NCBI RefSeq assembly: GCF_019042215.1 | Contig: NZ_JAHQCS010000121.1 | Location: forward strand, 62,001 to 126,000 | Reading direction: 5' to 3' | From: Evansella tamaricis | GTDB lineage: Bacteria; Bacillota; Bacilli; Bacillales; Salisediminibacteriaceae | DNA length: 64,000 bases | In this document: positions 37,040 through 46,980 of the stretch, piece after piece | How the letters are laid out: every line of letters begins with the position of its first letter | How positions within the stretch are numbered: position 1 is the first letter of the stretch | Translations under genes and position numbers: made by a program | Notes under the pieces: model-generated | Database searches by the model: none | Seen by the model: only the letters and a program-made list of their open reading frames with translations | What the model was told of the DNA's origin: nothing

Positions 37040-38440
37040 ATGGAAGCCAGTTGGTTATCGATATTACCATTTTTAGTTGTGATTCCTATTGCCATATATA
37101 CAAAACAGGTCCTTCCTGGATTGGTTGCAGGACTAGTAGTGGGATCTTACATTGTTTCCCCAACGATAATCGGCGGGGTTCAAACAATGCTTTTTTATGT
37201 TGTACAAGCCTTAATTGACGAAAATAATATTAAGATCATTGTATTCTTATATTCCTTTGCAGGACTTATTGGAATGATAAAAATAACCGGGGGAATTAAA
37301 GGATTTGTAGAGACTGCTGCCGAAAGGATTACTACGAAGAAACAAGCATTATTGTTAACCTATTTATCCACTATTGGGACATTCAGTGCCCCTACTTTTC
37401 GCTTTGTAACTATTGCACCAATCATGAAAGCATTACTTAAGAAAGTACCGATGTCTACTAAGGAACTGGGATTTGTCATTGAAACGACAGCCACTCCTAT
37501 CATTGTACTTATACCTGTAGCAACTGCATTTGTAGGGTACATGGTTTCCGTTATTCAAATCTCAATTCAAAACGTAGGCAGTAGCGCGGATCCCTATTCC
37601 CTTTTTATTCAGAGCATTCCGTTTAACTTTTTTGCCTTTGTTATTATTTTGCTTGGGGTCTATTTGAGTTTTTTCCACCGCTCCCACACCGATGCACCTA
37701 CTGAAATGGATACCGACGTGGAAGAAGATTGGCACGAATGTCATCCGGCAGTCGCAAAAGACTTACCAAACAAACCTTTAAACCTGCTTATACCTATCAT
37801 TTTGGTAATCGGTTTAACATTATTTTTAACTTGGTGGGATGGAAGTGTACAAGGCTATCACTTCTTCGAGGCATTTATTAATGCCAATGTATTGGAAGCA
37901 ATGGTGGTTGCACTAATCATAACAGTATTTCTTTCCATCATTTTATTTTTAGTACAGCGCTTTAAACTAGGAGAACTGATCGCAAGTTTTGTGGATGGAG
38001 GTAATGATCTTATGTCCGTCATCGTGTTACTATCAGTTGTATGGGGATTATCCTCCGTAACAGATGATCTAGGATTTTCAGGATTTGTTACTTCCTATAC
38101 GGACTGGATTCCTGAGGCATTTATCGTTCCGCTTCTTTTTGTCTTTGGGGCAGCCATATCATATTTTATTGGTTCTGCTTGGGGAACTTGGGGGATGTTA
38201 ATGCCACTCGGAATATCTTTAACCGCAGTGACAGATGTTTCTGTACCAGTGATTATTGGTGCAGTTTTTGCAAGTGGATCCTTTGGAGCTTTTGCTTCTC
38301 CTTTAAGTGATGACACGAATACGATCGCAAAAATATTAGACTTAAAAGTAATGGATTACGCTCGGTTTAAATTGAAGCCTGCTTTAATTGCAGCATCAAT
38401 AACAACCTTGTTGTATGTGGTGGTTTCGTTTTTATTTTAA
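37040..38440 (+). CDS. nhaC: Na+/H+ antiporter of the NhaC family
   Basis: 466 aa, about 11 TM helices. Two conserved half-sites TFSAPTFRFVTIAPI and SPLSDDTNTIAKIL are typical of NhaC and related ion-coupled antiporters. It extrudes Na+ (or another organic ion such as malate in MleN-like members) in exchange for protons. ATG 37040 has AGGTGA 7 nt upstream; GTG 37031 lies inside that site. Antiport fits a salt- or alkali-tolerant host. Monocistronic. Confidence 0.88.
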   Translation: MEASWLSILPFLVVIPIAIYTKQVLPGLVAGLVVGSYIVSPTIIGGVQTMLFYVVQALIDENNIKIIVFLYSFAGLIGMIKITGGIKGFVETAAERITTKKQALLLTYLSTIGTFSAPTFRFVTIAPIMKALLKKVPMSTKELGFVIETTATPIIVLIPVATAFVGYMVSVIQISIQNVGSSADPYSLFIQSIPFNFFAFVIILLGVYLSFFHRSHTDAPTEMDTDVEEDWHECHPAVAKDLPNKPLNLLIPIILVIGLTLFLTWWDGSVQGYHFFEAFINANVLEAMVVALIITVFLSIILFLVQRFKLGELIASFVDGGNDLMSVIVLLSVVWGLSSVTDDLGFSGFVTSYTDWIPEAFIVPLLFVFGAAISYFIGSAWGTWGMLMPLGISLTAVTDVSVPVIIGAVFASGSFGAFASPLSDDTNTIAKILDLKVMDYARFKLKPALIAASITTLLYVVVSFLF

Positions 38441-38520
38441 TAGGAGCATGTTTGCTTAGACTTTATAGGAAGTACGGAAGAGTACAATAGTTAAAATATG
38501 TCAAATGGAGGTTTCTTCGT

Positions 38521-39048
38521 ATGTTCGATCCTACCATATACGATAATTTAAAAGTGGTTTTGGAAGGGTATCTTTATGAATTAGATATAGGTGGACGGAT
38601 ACTCATAACGAACCGTAGAGATATTTTTGATCTAGCTTCCATGTCAAGGGAGTTCTCCATGGAGTTTCAAACAAGAGGGAGTAGTAAAGAAGATAGTTTT
38701 GGGGAAATAAAATTGTCTACTTCAATTAATGATTATAAAGACGAAATGATTCACGGTAATACAAAGGAAGCTGGCTGTGAAATTCAAATTTTTTTTAACA
38801 CTAAAATAACTGATGTAAAACGAGAGTGCCCGTACATTAAAGAGCAGTTGAACCTAATTTGGAATAGTCGTCCAATGATCAAACAAGTTATTTCCTATAA
38901 TTATGATGTCAAAGGATCAATGGTGAATAGAATTTCCTTAGATTTTAACCGAAAGATTAATGAAGATCAGATTGACGACATTCCAGACCTAATCGACCAT
39001 TGCGTTCAATCCATAAGATTCTTAAAAAACTTGTTTCCGAATCATTAG
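38521..39048 (+). CDS. Conserved-looking hypothetical protein
   Basis: 175 aa, soluble. Starts MFDPTIYDNLKVVLEGYLYELDIGGRI; no catalytic motif or TM seen. It has a good ribosome site (GGAGGT). The composition is typical coding; I do not recognise the family. Monocistronic, 80 nt after nhaC. Confidence 0.75.
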   Translation: MFDPTIYDNLKVVLEGYLYELDIGGRILITNRRDIFDLASMSREFSMEFQTRGSSKEDSFGEIKLSTSINDYKDEMIHGNTKEAGCEIQIFFNTKITDVKRECPYIKEQLNLIWNSRPMIKQVISYNYDVKGSMVNRISLDFNRKINEDQIDDIPDLIDHCVQSIRFLKNLFPNH

Positions 39049-39159
39049 ACCATTTGACCAGTTCCATCATTAATGAATCCACATTTTGAATTGTCTTTAT
39101 TCATATTCAACATTCAAACATAGTCTAAAAGTATTCACCGGAAAGTTCATCCTTCGTTT

Positions 39160-39384
39160 TCAGCACCTATCATTCATAGTTTCCAACGGGCGGCTATAGG
39201 AGAAGTCCTTTCTAAAGCAATAAATGTAATAGGAATTCCTCCCTCTGCCCCCAAACGCCCAACTTTTAGGATCAACATTAAAATAATATTGTCTCTCTGG
39301 CAGTAATACTGTCAACCAATCCCCTTCTTTTTTTCTAGTGAGATCAATCTTGTTTAATTTAAAAATCTTTTTTAACCATGACAT
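39160..39384 (-). CDS. Small hypothetical protein
   Basis: 74 aa from ATG 39384 behind GAGGTTGAA. The product MSWLKKIFKLNKIDLTRKKE is basic at the start and has an RGRNSYYIYCF stretch near its end. No family recognised. Faces the preceding gene (convergent). Confidence 0.6.
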   Translation of the reverse strand: MSWLKKIFKLNKIDLTRKKEGDWLTVLLPERQYYFNVDPKSWAFGGRGRNSYYIYCFRKDFSYSRPLETMNDRC

Positions 39385-39544
39385 TTCAACCTCTATTCTC
39401 GTATTTTTCATAAAATCACTTTAATTCCTCTCCAATACGGTACGTGAAATATAAACCTCCGTGGTAATTATCCATCATTTACATTTTACAGAATTCCATT
39501 TGTCTCCTATACTGAATAAATCCCACCCAGAGGAGGAGATAAGC

Positions 39545-40411
39545 TTGTTAATTATTTACTTTTTGTTGATACTATCAGTATTCATTACTTATTTCATATA
39601 CAAAGCAAATCAAAATACACTTCAAATTAAGTTAAACACCATTTCACCAACACCATTTACCACAACAGATGCGAATACACATTACATCAGAGTATTACAG
39701 TTGTCAGATTTGCATTTAGAACATATCTCCATTACACCAGATAAATTATTTCAAAAAATAAAGAACCAAAAATTCGATATTATTGCAATAACAGGAGATT
39801 TTCTAGATCGTCCGAAAAGCATTCCGAAACTAGAATCCTATTTACAAGTTATTCAAAAATTAGATACAACGTACGGTATATATGCTGTATATGGAAATCA
39901 TGATTATAAACTAAGGAAAAAACATTTAATCAAACTTGAAACTACTTTAAACAAATATAAGGTTTCTATTTTAAGAAATGAGAACAAATGGATTCCTATT
40001 GGTAACTCCAATGGTTTACAGTTGATCGGCATTGATGATCACCATTCAAAGAAACATGAAATTAGTAAAGCTTATGAAGGAATCACCGATTCTTTTTATC
40101 GTCTTGTATTAACCCATGATCCTAACATTGTATTTCAAATGGATGATTACGACTTTGAGTATATGTTGTCTGGTCATTTTCATGGGGGACAAATTTGCTG
40201 GCCAAAGCCATATCATCTAATGAAATTTGGTAAGTTAGTCCGCTTAAATCTTATTAAGGGGCTCATTCATTATAAAGGGAAAATTGTTTATATTAGTGAG
40301 GGTCTTGGACAAACAGGAATAAACATTCGTGTAGGAAGCAGACCGGAGATAACAGTCCATGAACTACAAATTACGTCATCCAATGCGCCTGCATTTGAAA
40401 AGGCGATATGA
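39545..40411 (+). CDS. Membrane-anchored metallophosphoesterase (YkuE/YpbG-like)
   Basis: 288 aa from TTG 39545, which has GGAGGAG 7 nt upstream; the longer frame from 39461 has no ribosome site. One N-terminal TM helix, then a calcineurin-like phosphoesterase: LSDLHLE, GDFLD, GNHD, and the C-terminal GHFHGGQI. The metal ligands (D, H, D, N, H, H) are present. Probably faces outside or the cytosol; its substrate, possibly a lipid-linked phosphate, is unknown. Confidence 0.85.
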   Translation: MLIIYFLLILSVFITYFIYKANQNTLQIKLNTISPTPFTTTDANTHYIRVLQLSDLHLEHISITPDKLFQKIKNQKFDIIAITGDFLDRPKSIPKLESYLQVIQKLDTTYGIYAVYGNHDYKLRKKHLIKLETTLNKYKVSILRNENKWIPIGNSNGLQLIGIDDHHSKKHEISKAYEGITDSFYRLVLTHDPNIVFQMDDYDFEYMLSGHFHGGQICWPKPYHLMKFGKLVRLNLIKGLIHYKGKIVYISEGLGQTGINIRVGSRPEITVHELQITSSNAPAFEKAI

Positions 40412-40412
40412 T

Positions 40413-40449
40413 AAAAAGCCCAATTCCACATTGATGGATTGGGCTTTTT
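40413..40449 (+). terminator. Intrinsic terminator
   Basis: Stem AAAAAGCCCAAT/ATTGGGCTTTTT around a 13-nt loop, between the convergent phosphoesterase and MFS genes; can work on both strands. Confidence 0.85.
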
Positions 40450-40471
40450 AAGTACACGTTAAATAATACAA

Positions 40472-41677
40472 TTATTCATTAAACACCGTCCGGTTCCTAC
40501 CTGCTCCAAAACCAGCAGCAATCATAATTAGGACAACGGCAAGAAATACATACAAAAGAACAGTAGAACTCCCTGTTAAATCTAGTAAGTATCCCATTAA
40601 AACAGGACCAAGTGCAGCAAGAGCATAACCAACGGATTGGGCCATTCCTGATAGTTCCACCGCTTCTTGTCCATTCGCAGCCCTTAAGCCGATCAGCGTT
40701 AAGGAAAGACTAATGGAAGCACCTTGTCCTGCTCCTATAAGAAGAATTCCTGCAGTCAATACACCTAAGTTACTTCCAAATAATATCCCGCTTATTCCAA
40801 ACAAATATAGAATTCCAATGAATAGAACAATCCCCTTTTGGTTCTGGAACTTGTTTGCAAATATAGGGGTGAGGAACGTCATCGGCAGACCTGCAATTTG
40901 CATGGCAGAGACAAGCCATCCTGCCGCCGCTAAACTTATATTACTGCTGCTCAGTATTTCCGGAAGCCATGCGATCATACAATAAAATAAGAATGATTGC
41001 AGTCCCATAAATATGGTGACCTGCCAAGCGATATTTGATTTCCAAATAGAGTTTCCAGGCATTGTTACGTTTGGATTTGAATGATGCTCACTTTTCCGTA
41101 GTTGTGGAACCCAAATCACTATTGCCACTATGGTGAACCCCGACCAAATAATAAGGGCATATTGCCACCCTAAATTTAAATTAATTGCTAATGGAACACT
41201 TATTCCAGATCCCAGTGCGGCAAAGGAAGACATGGAAGTTGTATAAATGCCTGTTAATAATCCAATCCTTTCTGGAAAACTATTTTTTACAATGCTCGGT
41301 AAGATGACATTTGCGATACCAATTCCAATACCAACTAACGCTGTACCAAAAAATAACGTGATGGTAAACCCTGTGGAACGAATGAGAATACCACACATCA
41401 ACGTAATTAATCCTGCGAATACCATTACCTCCTTTCCAAATCGGTTCCCCAGTTTTGGCGCAAGGAGAGAGAAAATGGCAAAAGATAGCAAAGGGAGTGT
41501 AGTAATTAATCCTGCTAGGCTATTAGAGATTCCTAAATCTAATCGAATATCACTTACAAGTGGTCCAACTGCAGTAATTGCCGGTCTTAAATTAAAGGAA
41601 ACGAAGATTATGCCTAATATAATGACTACTCTTCTTGAAAATAGATATTGTAGCTTTGTAATTGTTTTTTTTTTCAT
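40472..41677 (-). CDS. MFS transporter of the CynX/NimT family
   Basis: 401 aa, 12 TM helices. FVSFNLRPAITAVGPL near the start and NRFGKEVMVFAGL between helices 2 and 3 are typical of the CynX/NimT group (cyanate, 2-nitroimidazole and related anions), to which B. subtilis YycB and YeaN-like proteins belong. AAGGAG ribosome site. Substrate unknown. Confidence 0.88.
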   Translation of the reverse strand: MKKKTITKLQYLFSRRVVIILGIIFVSFNLRPAITAVGPLVSDIRLDLGISNSLAGLITTLPLLSFAIFSLLAPKLGNRFGKEVMVFAGLITLMCGILIRSTGFTITLFFGTALVGIGIGIANVILPSIVKNSFPERIGLLTGIYTTSMSSFAALGSGISVPLAINLNLGWQYALIIWSGFTIVAIVIWVPQLRKSEHHSNPNVTMPGNSIWKSNIAWQVTIFMGLQSFLFYCMIAWLPEILSSSNISLAAAGWLVSAMQIAGLPMTFLTPIFANKFQNQKGIVLFIGILYLFGISGILFGSNLGVLTAGILLIGAGQGASISLSLTLIGLRAANGQEAVELSGMAQSVGYALAALGPVLMGYLLDLTGSSTVLLYVFLAVVLIMIAAGFGAGRNRTVFNE

Positions 41678-41789
41678 AAAATAACTCCTTGTAATGGTCG
41701 GATGTTTTAGTATCAGCTTACCAATACCATAATACTTCCATCCTAACTTTACTAATCCTCCCTTTCTATTAGAATTTAGTTATACAAAT

Positions 41790-41821
41790 GAGACAGAAGC
41801 CTCCGCAGTGGCTTCTGTCTC
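41790..41821 (-). terminator. Intrinsic terminator
   Basis: Stem GAGACAGAAGCC/GGCTTCTGTCTC with a short loop, 22 nt after the stop of the coiled-coil gene. Confidence 0.8.
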
Positions 41822-41842
41822 TCGACTTTATTGTATCGTATG

Positions 41843-42598
41843 TTATTTTATAAGTGAATTATCCGCTGCCATCATTTCTTTTATCCTTATCACTTCGTTA
41901 TGGAGATCCATCATCAATCCTTCGAGTCTTTCGTGTTCTTTGATAGATATATTTTCATATTCAAAATAATGTTCTCTTAACTTGTATAACAGATCAGCAT
42001 TCAATTTATTATTGTTCATATGAATATCACTCTGTTCTGCAAGTTCCTGTTGTGTTTCATCTATCTTTTCAGATACCTTTTTAATCTCTTCCACCTGTTT
42101 ATCCTTTATATCTTCTAAACGCTGGTATAACCTTTCTAAGGAAACAGTTAAGATTTCATGATCATTTTTTACGTTTATGTGGTTTACATCATGATCTGAC
42201 TTCAACCTTCGAAGGGATATTTCCAATTCCCCAATCTGATTCCCTAACCTTTCCTGATGTTTTTGCTGCAAGTTTTGAAAGTGCTCCCTTAATTCGTTCA
42301 TTTCCTCCACTTGTCGGTCTGTCAGCATGTTAATTTGATCTGCAACCTTATCCAGTTCCTCAGCCTGCATGTGCTCAACCATACTGATAGCCTCAGATAG
42401 CTCCTTTGTTCTCTCACCAATTTGATTTGTAGATTTACTTAGTCCAGTTAAATTATTTACCAATTTTTTATTCGTTACTTCCAAATTATTTAAAGATTCC
42501 ATTACCGTATTGTTGTAATAGAATGATTGATTATCAGACTCAACTATTTTCTTTCTGCGGAAAAGACCAGGAACGGCTTTGTAAAATATATTTCGCAT
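41843..42598 (-). CDS. Coiled-coil protein
   Basis: 251 aa, almost entirely heptad-patterned coiled coil from about residue 35 (TVMESLNNLEVTNKKLVNNL) to the end, preceded by a short basic N-terminus (MRNIFYKAVPGLFRRKK). No TM helix. ATG 42598 is chosen over the TTG two codons upstream; the ribosome site is weak (GGGG). No family recognised; a structural or chemotaxis-like role is only a guess. Confidence 0.75.
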   Translation of the reverse strand: MRNIFYKAVPGLFRRKKIVESDNQSFYYNNTVMESLNNLEVTNKKLVNNLTGLSKSTNQIGERTKELSEAISMVEHMQAEELDKVADQINMLTDRQVEEMNELREHFQNLQQKHQERLGNQIGELEISLRRLKSDHDVNHINVKNDHEILTVSLERLYQRLEDIKDKQVEEIKKVSEKIDETQQELAEQSDIHMNNNKLNADLLYKLREHYFEYENISIKEHERLEGLMMDLHNEVIRIKEMMAADNSLIK

Positions 42599-42764
42599 TT
42601 GCAAAACCCCAATACATTTTTTTTGCTAAAAATTCGTCATTCGCCCTATTACTATATGTAATCAGTTCGTGAATTGACAATAGAAAATTAGTTATGTGCC
42701 AAGGAGGAGTGGAGAAAGGAATCATCGAATAATTAATGGTAAGAAAACGAAAGGTGGTATTCAG

Positions 42765-43226
42765 ATGGAGAAACGTCATGAAGTATTATTTATTCAACTT
42801 GCTTCTTATCGAAATGAATTGTTGAGTCTCATAGAAGATTTGTCTGAAAAAGAAGTGGAAATTATACCTACAGGGTTCAATAATAATATACGCTGGAATC
42901 TTGGGCATGTATATCTGGACCAATATTTATGGATTGAATCATTAACAAAGGAAGAAACTCTCGTACCAAAGGAATTTCTAACATGGTTTGGCTTTGGAAC
43001 GAACCCTACATCATTCACAGATCAAACCCCCACATTGAAGCAACTAAAAAAATTACTTAAGGAACAGCCTACACATATTAAAGAGACGTATGGAAAAAGA
43101 CTAGATGAGGAGTTTTCCCCAACTGAAATGGGTATGTACACTTTAGAACAGGTGTTAATCAGGACCATTTTTCATGAAGGTATGCATATGCAAGCAATTA
43201 TGGACTTAAAGAATTTTATAAAATAA
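42765..43226 (+). CDS. DinB-family protein
   Basis: 153 aa, four-helix bundle of the DinB/YfiT superfamily. WNLGHVYLDQ in helix 2 and FHEGMHMQAI in helix 4 carry the three metal-binding histidines. Members include thiol-transferases and stress proteins; this one has no more specific signature. ATG 42765 follows AAAGGTGG by 7 nt; the upstream in-frame ATG at 42696 has no ribosome site. Confidence 0.85.
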   Translation: MEKRHEVLFIQLASYRNELLSLIEDLSEKEVEIIPTGFNNNIRWNLGHVYLDQYLWIESLTKEETLVPKEFLTWFGFGTNPTSFTDQTPTLKQLKKLLKEQPTHIKETYGKRLDEEFSPTEMGMYTLEQVLIRTIFHEGMHMQAIMDLKNFIK

Positions 43227-43240
43227 TAGTAACTCAATAG

Positions 43241-43272
43241 AAAAAGGACATGGAATAATCCTTGTCCTTTTT
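43241..43272 (+). terminator. Intrinsic terminator
   Basis: 10-bp stem AAAAAGGACA/TGTCCTTTTT following the dinB-like gene; convergent with the HAD gene. Confidence 0.8.
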
Positions 43273-43307
43273 CGATTTGTGAATAGGTGTTGTTACCTAT
43301 ACTTATA

Positions 43308-44027
43308 TCAAGCAAATAGGCCTTCACGCTTCATTATTTTTTCATACAACTCTTCCAGTGTTCCTTGGTCATCAATGGTGTACTTCGGTTCTCCCCGATC
43401 AATAACATTCCCTTCCACTAAAAATGTTTTCATCCCAAGCTGAGATGCAGACATGTCTTCCTGCTTATCGTTCCCAACCATGATACAGTCTTCTGGATCT
43501 ACGGAAAGTTTGTCACAAATATACTGATAATACTCTTTATGAGGTTTAGTAAACACACTCTCTTCGTAGACCGTGACAATTTCAAATGGGACATCATGGA
43601 TACCTGCCCATGTTAATCTGTGGTAAATAGCCGCTCTAGGAAACACTGGATTTGTTGCAACTGCAATTCGGAACCCTTGTTCAAGTGCTGCATCCACAAC
43701 TTTTCTAGCTGTCTCTGTTGGTTGGCAAAGATAGGAAAAAGTCGGGAAGATGGTTTGATAAAAGTCATCTAAAATTGGCCAAATATCCTCCCTGCTAACT
43801 GGAAGGAGTGATAAAAATGTCGCTTCAAATACTTGTTCATTTGTTTTATCAGGTTCTAAATTCGTAAGCATAGCGTTGGTTCCAGCTAACAATGCCTTAA
43901 TAAACTCATGGGGGTCGGTCATGTGTGCCACTCTTGGGGCAAGTTCTTTTAAATAATGTTGTACAAATTGTTCTGTGTCCATTGGAAGTAATGTGCCGTC
44001 TAGATCAAATAAAATCACTTTTGCCAT
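43308..44027 (-). CDS. HAD-superfamily phosphatase
   Basis: 239 aa. Motif I LFDLDGTLLP (catalytic Asp pair), motif II VATNP, motif III TKPHKEYY, motif IV VGNDKQEDM. The cap inserts between motifs I and II are alpha-helical, so it is a C1-type hydrolase, related to phosphoglycolate phosphatase-like enzymes. Substrate not known. GAGAGG ribosome site. Confidence 0.88.
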   Translation of the reverse strand: MAKVILFDLDGTLLPMDTEQFVQHYLKELAPRVAHMTDPHEFIKALLAGTNAMLTNLEPDKTNEQVFEATFLSLLPVSREDIWPILDDFYQTIFPTFSYLCQPTETARKVVDAALEQGFRIAVATNPVFPRAAIYHRLTWAGIHDVPFEIVTVYEESVFTKPHKEYYQYICDKLSVDPEDCIMVGNDKQEDMSASQLGMKTFLVEGNVIDRGEPKYTIDDQGTLEELYEKIMKREGLFA

Positions 44028-44124
44028 AGTATATAACGCCTCTCATCTTTGTTTTTAAAATTAAATTATACCATATTTTGTATGTGATTGGATGATAACT
44101 ATTTTGTTAATTGGCATCAGGTTT

Positions 44125-44382
44125 TTAATACTTTTGCGCAAGTTCCTTTAATTGATTAGTTGCCCGCAAACATATGGCTTTTACTTCGGAAATCTCCATC
44201 ATAAAATGCTCAGCTGTGGATTCTATGGCAGATCTTCCGTTAACAATTAACCTTCCTTGTTTTTTAAGGTTTTCTTTTTCTAATTTTCTAAAATGGCTAT
44301 AAACCGATTTTTCCGGTTCGGGCAAACGTTTAATCAATTTATCTCGCAGTTCAAAATAAGCATCTTTTTCGTATTGATCCAT
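44125..44382 (-). CDS. Small hypothetical protein
   Basis: 85 aa, soluble and helical (MDQYEKDAYFELRDKLIKRL). The ATG at 44382 is preferred because AAAGGAGG lies 10 nt upstream, whereas the TTG at 44391 is only 1 nt from it. No domain recognised; its size and charge recall small sporulation or regulatory proteins. Confidence 0.65.
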   Translation of the reverse strand: MDQYEKDAYFELRDKLIKRLPEPEKSVYSHFRKLEKENLKKQGRLIVNGRSAIESTAEHFMMEISEVKAICLRATNQLKELAQKY

Positions 44383-44527
44383 AACATCCAAGCCTCCTTT
44401 TAGGATTTCCTATATATTTCGACAAACGAAGGGAATACACCTTTATATTGTTTGAACCATGTCATCATACACACTATACTATTGTTGAAGTATTCAAAGC
44501 ATTTACCATTAAAACGTTGGAGTGATT

Positions 44528-44773
44528 ATGTTGATTACTATTGGGGATTATGTCATCGTTAATAAGCAAGGATATACAGGGTATGTAGGGAAAGGAAAGG
44601 TAATCGACATCTGCAAAGATTTCAAAGACATGGAGCAGTATTTTTCTGAAGACCATCCTTATTACTCCATTTATGTTTCTTGGATCCAAAATAATCGAGA
44701 GATTTATATTGTGGACCTGGATGGTAATTTAGGAAAAGCAGGTTTTTTCATAAAGGAACTTACGAAAGGATAA
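44528..44773 (+). CDS. Small hypothetical protein with SH3-like start
   Basis: 81 aa. MLITIGDYVIVNKQGYTGYV and GKVIDICK suggest a small beta-barrel such as an SH3-like or KOW-like fold, but the match is weak. ATG 44528 follows GGAG by 5 nt; the GTG at 44522 lies inside that site. Confidence 0.6.
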   Translation: MLITIGDYVIVNKQGYTGYVGKGKVIDICKDFKDMEQYFSEDHPYYSIYVSWIQNNREIYIVDLDGNLGKAGFFIKELTKG

Positions 44774-44926
44774 TGGAACATCTTCTAGTAAGGAGATAAT
44801 ATAAGGACCTCTCCTTTGTTTTCCAAGATACTATATTTATTACATTTATTCTATTTAAACTTATATTAAATACTGTAATGTACAAAATATAGAATAACTT
44901 GTTCTGAAAGGAGTACCCCTTACCAT

Positions 44927-45367
44927 ATGAAACATTTACAAGCATTTTTAATTAAGTATGCCTTTGCCGTCCTCGTCACTCTTTCTGCATTAACGATTCT
45001 AAATGCATCTACTGCCTGGGTACTGGCAATTACTCTGATCGTTGTTGTTCCTGCTTATCTTATTGGGGATTTGTTCCTCTTTCCTAGATTTGGCCATCTC
45101 ATTGCGGGAATAGCTGACTTTGGTTTATACACATTATACTTCTGGTTTGTCGTCTTTGGTTTTATAGACATGACTGCAACAGGATTTTTTGCAGCTGTTT
45201 TTACAGCCTTGAGTATTACATTTGTGGAAGTATTTTATCATGAATTCGTAATTTCGAGGATGATGAATATGAGGAGATATGAACCAAAACCGATGTTACA
45301 GAAACAGTTACAGACAGAGTTTTCAGAGGAAATAGATCCTGACATCGAAAAAGATCCAAAAAAATAA
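44927..45367 (+). CDS. DUF2512 membrane protein (YndM family)
   Basis: 146 aa with four TM helices and a charged C-terminal tail ending KDPKK. YLIGDLFLFPRFGHLIAGIAD is the DUF2512 signature. YndM-type proteins are widespread in spore formers; function unknown. The ribosome site AAAGGAG lies 13 nt before the ATG, a long spacing. Confidence 0.82.
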   Translation: MKHLQAFLIKYAFAVLVTLSALTILNASTAWVLAITLIVVVPAYLIGDLFLFPRFGHLIAGIADFGLYTLYFWFVVFGFIDMTATGFFAAVFTALSITFVEVFYHEFVISRMMNMRRYEPKPMLQKQLQTEFSEEIDPDIEKDPKK

Positions 45368-45450
45368 ATAAAGAAACTACAATCGATTCACTCCCTTTCA
45401 CAATAGGAGTATTTTCAAGTAAAATAAGAATCAAAAAGGGAGTTTTACAT

Positions 45451-46272
45451 TTGAACTATAAAATGATTGTATTAGATATGGATGATACACTACTTTTAAG
45501 TAATAACACAATTGGATCTCACACAAAAAATGCCCTTTTGAAAGCCCAAGAAAAAGGGGTAAAAGTCGTTCTGGCATCGGGTCGTCCACCTGCAGGAATG
45601 AAAAAATATGCACAAGAACTGCAGTTGAAAAAAAATGGCAGTTTTATTTTAGCTTTTAATGGCGCCGAAATATTTGATTGTCAAAGTGATGAAGAACTGT
45701 TCAGTAGCAGATTATCTCTGGATAACATCCAAGAGTTATATAGGATTAGTCAAAGGGAAAATGTTTATCTACATACGTTTGTAGGAGAAACCATCATTAC
45801 TGAAAAAAATAACCCTTATACTGAAGTGGAAGGGAAATTAAATAAACTCCCTATTAAAGAAGTCCCAAATTTTTTAGAATTTGTAAAGGATCCCGTTGTT
45901 AAACTATTGATGTGTGCGGAACCGGAAAAACTTATTCAAGTGGAGAAAAAGTTGAAACTTGAGCTACAAGGAAGGTTCAATATTATGCGTTCAAAGCCAT
46001 TTTTTCTAGAGTTTCTTGAATTAGGTGTTTCCAAAGGTACGAGTATACTTCAACTTATAAAACAGTTAGGAATAAAAATAGATGAGGTCATTGCAGTTGG
46101 TGACTCTTACAACGACCTTGAAATGATCGAATTGGCAGGTTTCGGGGTTGCGATGGGAAATGCTCCAGATGATATTAAGGAAAAAGCAGATTTTGTTACA
46201 GATACTAATGATAATGAAGGGGTTGCTTCCATCGTCGAAACATTTATCTTAAATACTAATCCACCCCAATAA
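45451..46272 (+). CDS. Cof-type HAD phosphatase (YidA/YcsE-like)
   Basis: 273 aa, C2-cap HAD. LDMDDTLL (motif I), ASGRPPAGMKKYAQEL (motif II), ELGVSKGTSILQLI (motif III region) and AVGDSYNDLEMIELAG (motif IV). Acts on small sugar or nucleotide phosphates (FMN, pyridoxal phosphate or sugar phosphates). TTG start behind AAGGGAG. Convergent, overlapping the next gene by 24 nt at the 3' ends. Confidence 0.9.
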   Translation: MNYKMIVLDMDDTLLLSNNTIGSHTKNALLKAQEKGVKVVLASGRPPAGMKKYAQELQLKKNGSFILAFNGAEIFDCQSDEELFSSRLSLDNIQELYRISQRENVYLHTFVGETIITEKNNPYTEVEGKLNKLPIKEVPNFLEFVKDPVVKLLMCAEPEKLIQVEKKLKLELQGRFNIMRSKPFFLEFLELGVSKGTSILQLIKQLGIKIDEVIAVGDSYNDLEMIELAGFGVAMGNAPDDIKEKADFVTDTNDNEGVASIVETFILNTNPPQ

Positions 46273-46590
46273 TAGAGAGAAATAAATCCTTCCATGAAGT
46301 ATTATCACGATACTATATAATATGGTTGCACCACTGGTAAGTCCCATAATAAGTCTGCTCGGTTGAAAAGAGCAGACAAACCAATTCCCTATAGTTAGTA
46401 ACAAAATTGATAACAGACTTTTGAGCCCATAAAAATAAATTGGATTGAACTCCCATAAATATTTCATCAATACATTTTTTTCTTCCATAAAACCAAAATG
46501 AAGTCCAATCCCTGTAAAGAGCATGTCCAGAAAATTGAATAAAGCAAGAAAAACAAAGAGGACTAGTGTATATTTCTTTTTATCGTTCAT
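46249..46590 (-). CDS. DUF5658-like small membrane protein
   Basis: 113 aa, three or four TM helices. FNFLDMLFTGIGLHFGFMEEKN matches the shape of DUF5658 proteins (NxxDxxxT...G..E.NP). Function unknown. Its stop lies inside the 3' end of the Cof-type phosphatase gene on the opposite strand. Confidence 0.65.
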   Translation of the reverse strand: MNDKKKYTLVLFVFLALFNFLDMLFTGIGLHFGFMEEKNVLMKYLWEFNPIYFYGLKSLLSILLLTIGNWFVCSFQPSRLIMGLTSGATILYSIVIILHGRIYFSLLLGWISI

Positions 46591-46980
46591 CTATATTCAC
46601 TTCCATGACCATTTTTTACTTTTCTTCTTGTTCGTTATTAAGAATAACAAGAAATGTTACTACTTACAAGTTAAATGTATCACCCCTTAAGTAAAACTCA
46701 ATTGATTTAGGTATATTCATATATATTTAAATCTTTATCACTTTCATTTACTGGTATACACGCGCCTCCTTTGTTCTTTATTAAGAACTTAAGAGTGCTG
46801 ATTTAAAATAAATGCCTCCACATGATGAGAAATTATGGATTTTGAAATAGACCTGAATCTATGTTAGCCAGAGGCATACTCTAGATGGATTTAATATCGC
46901 AAGTTCAGGAGAGATTTTTATCCTTAAAATCACAAACAAAGTTTCCATTTCCGAATAGGATATTTTTAGAGGGTGTGGTG
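46591..46980. other. Intergenic region with a repeated palindromic motif
   Basis: No gene. Two copies of TTGTTCnTTATTAAGAA lie at 46628-46644 and 46771-46787, 143 nt apart. A broad inverted repeat follows: ATGCCTC (46812) and GAGGCAT (46871) with partial matches inside. The motif pair could be an operator serving one or both flanking genes. Confidence 0.45.
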
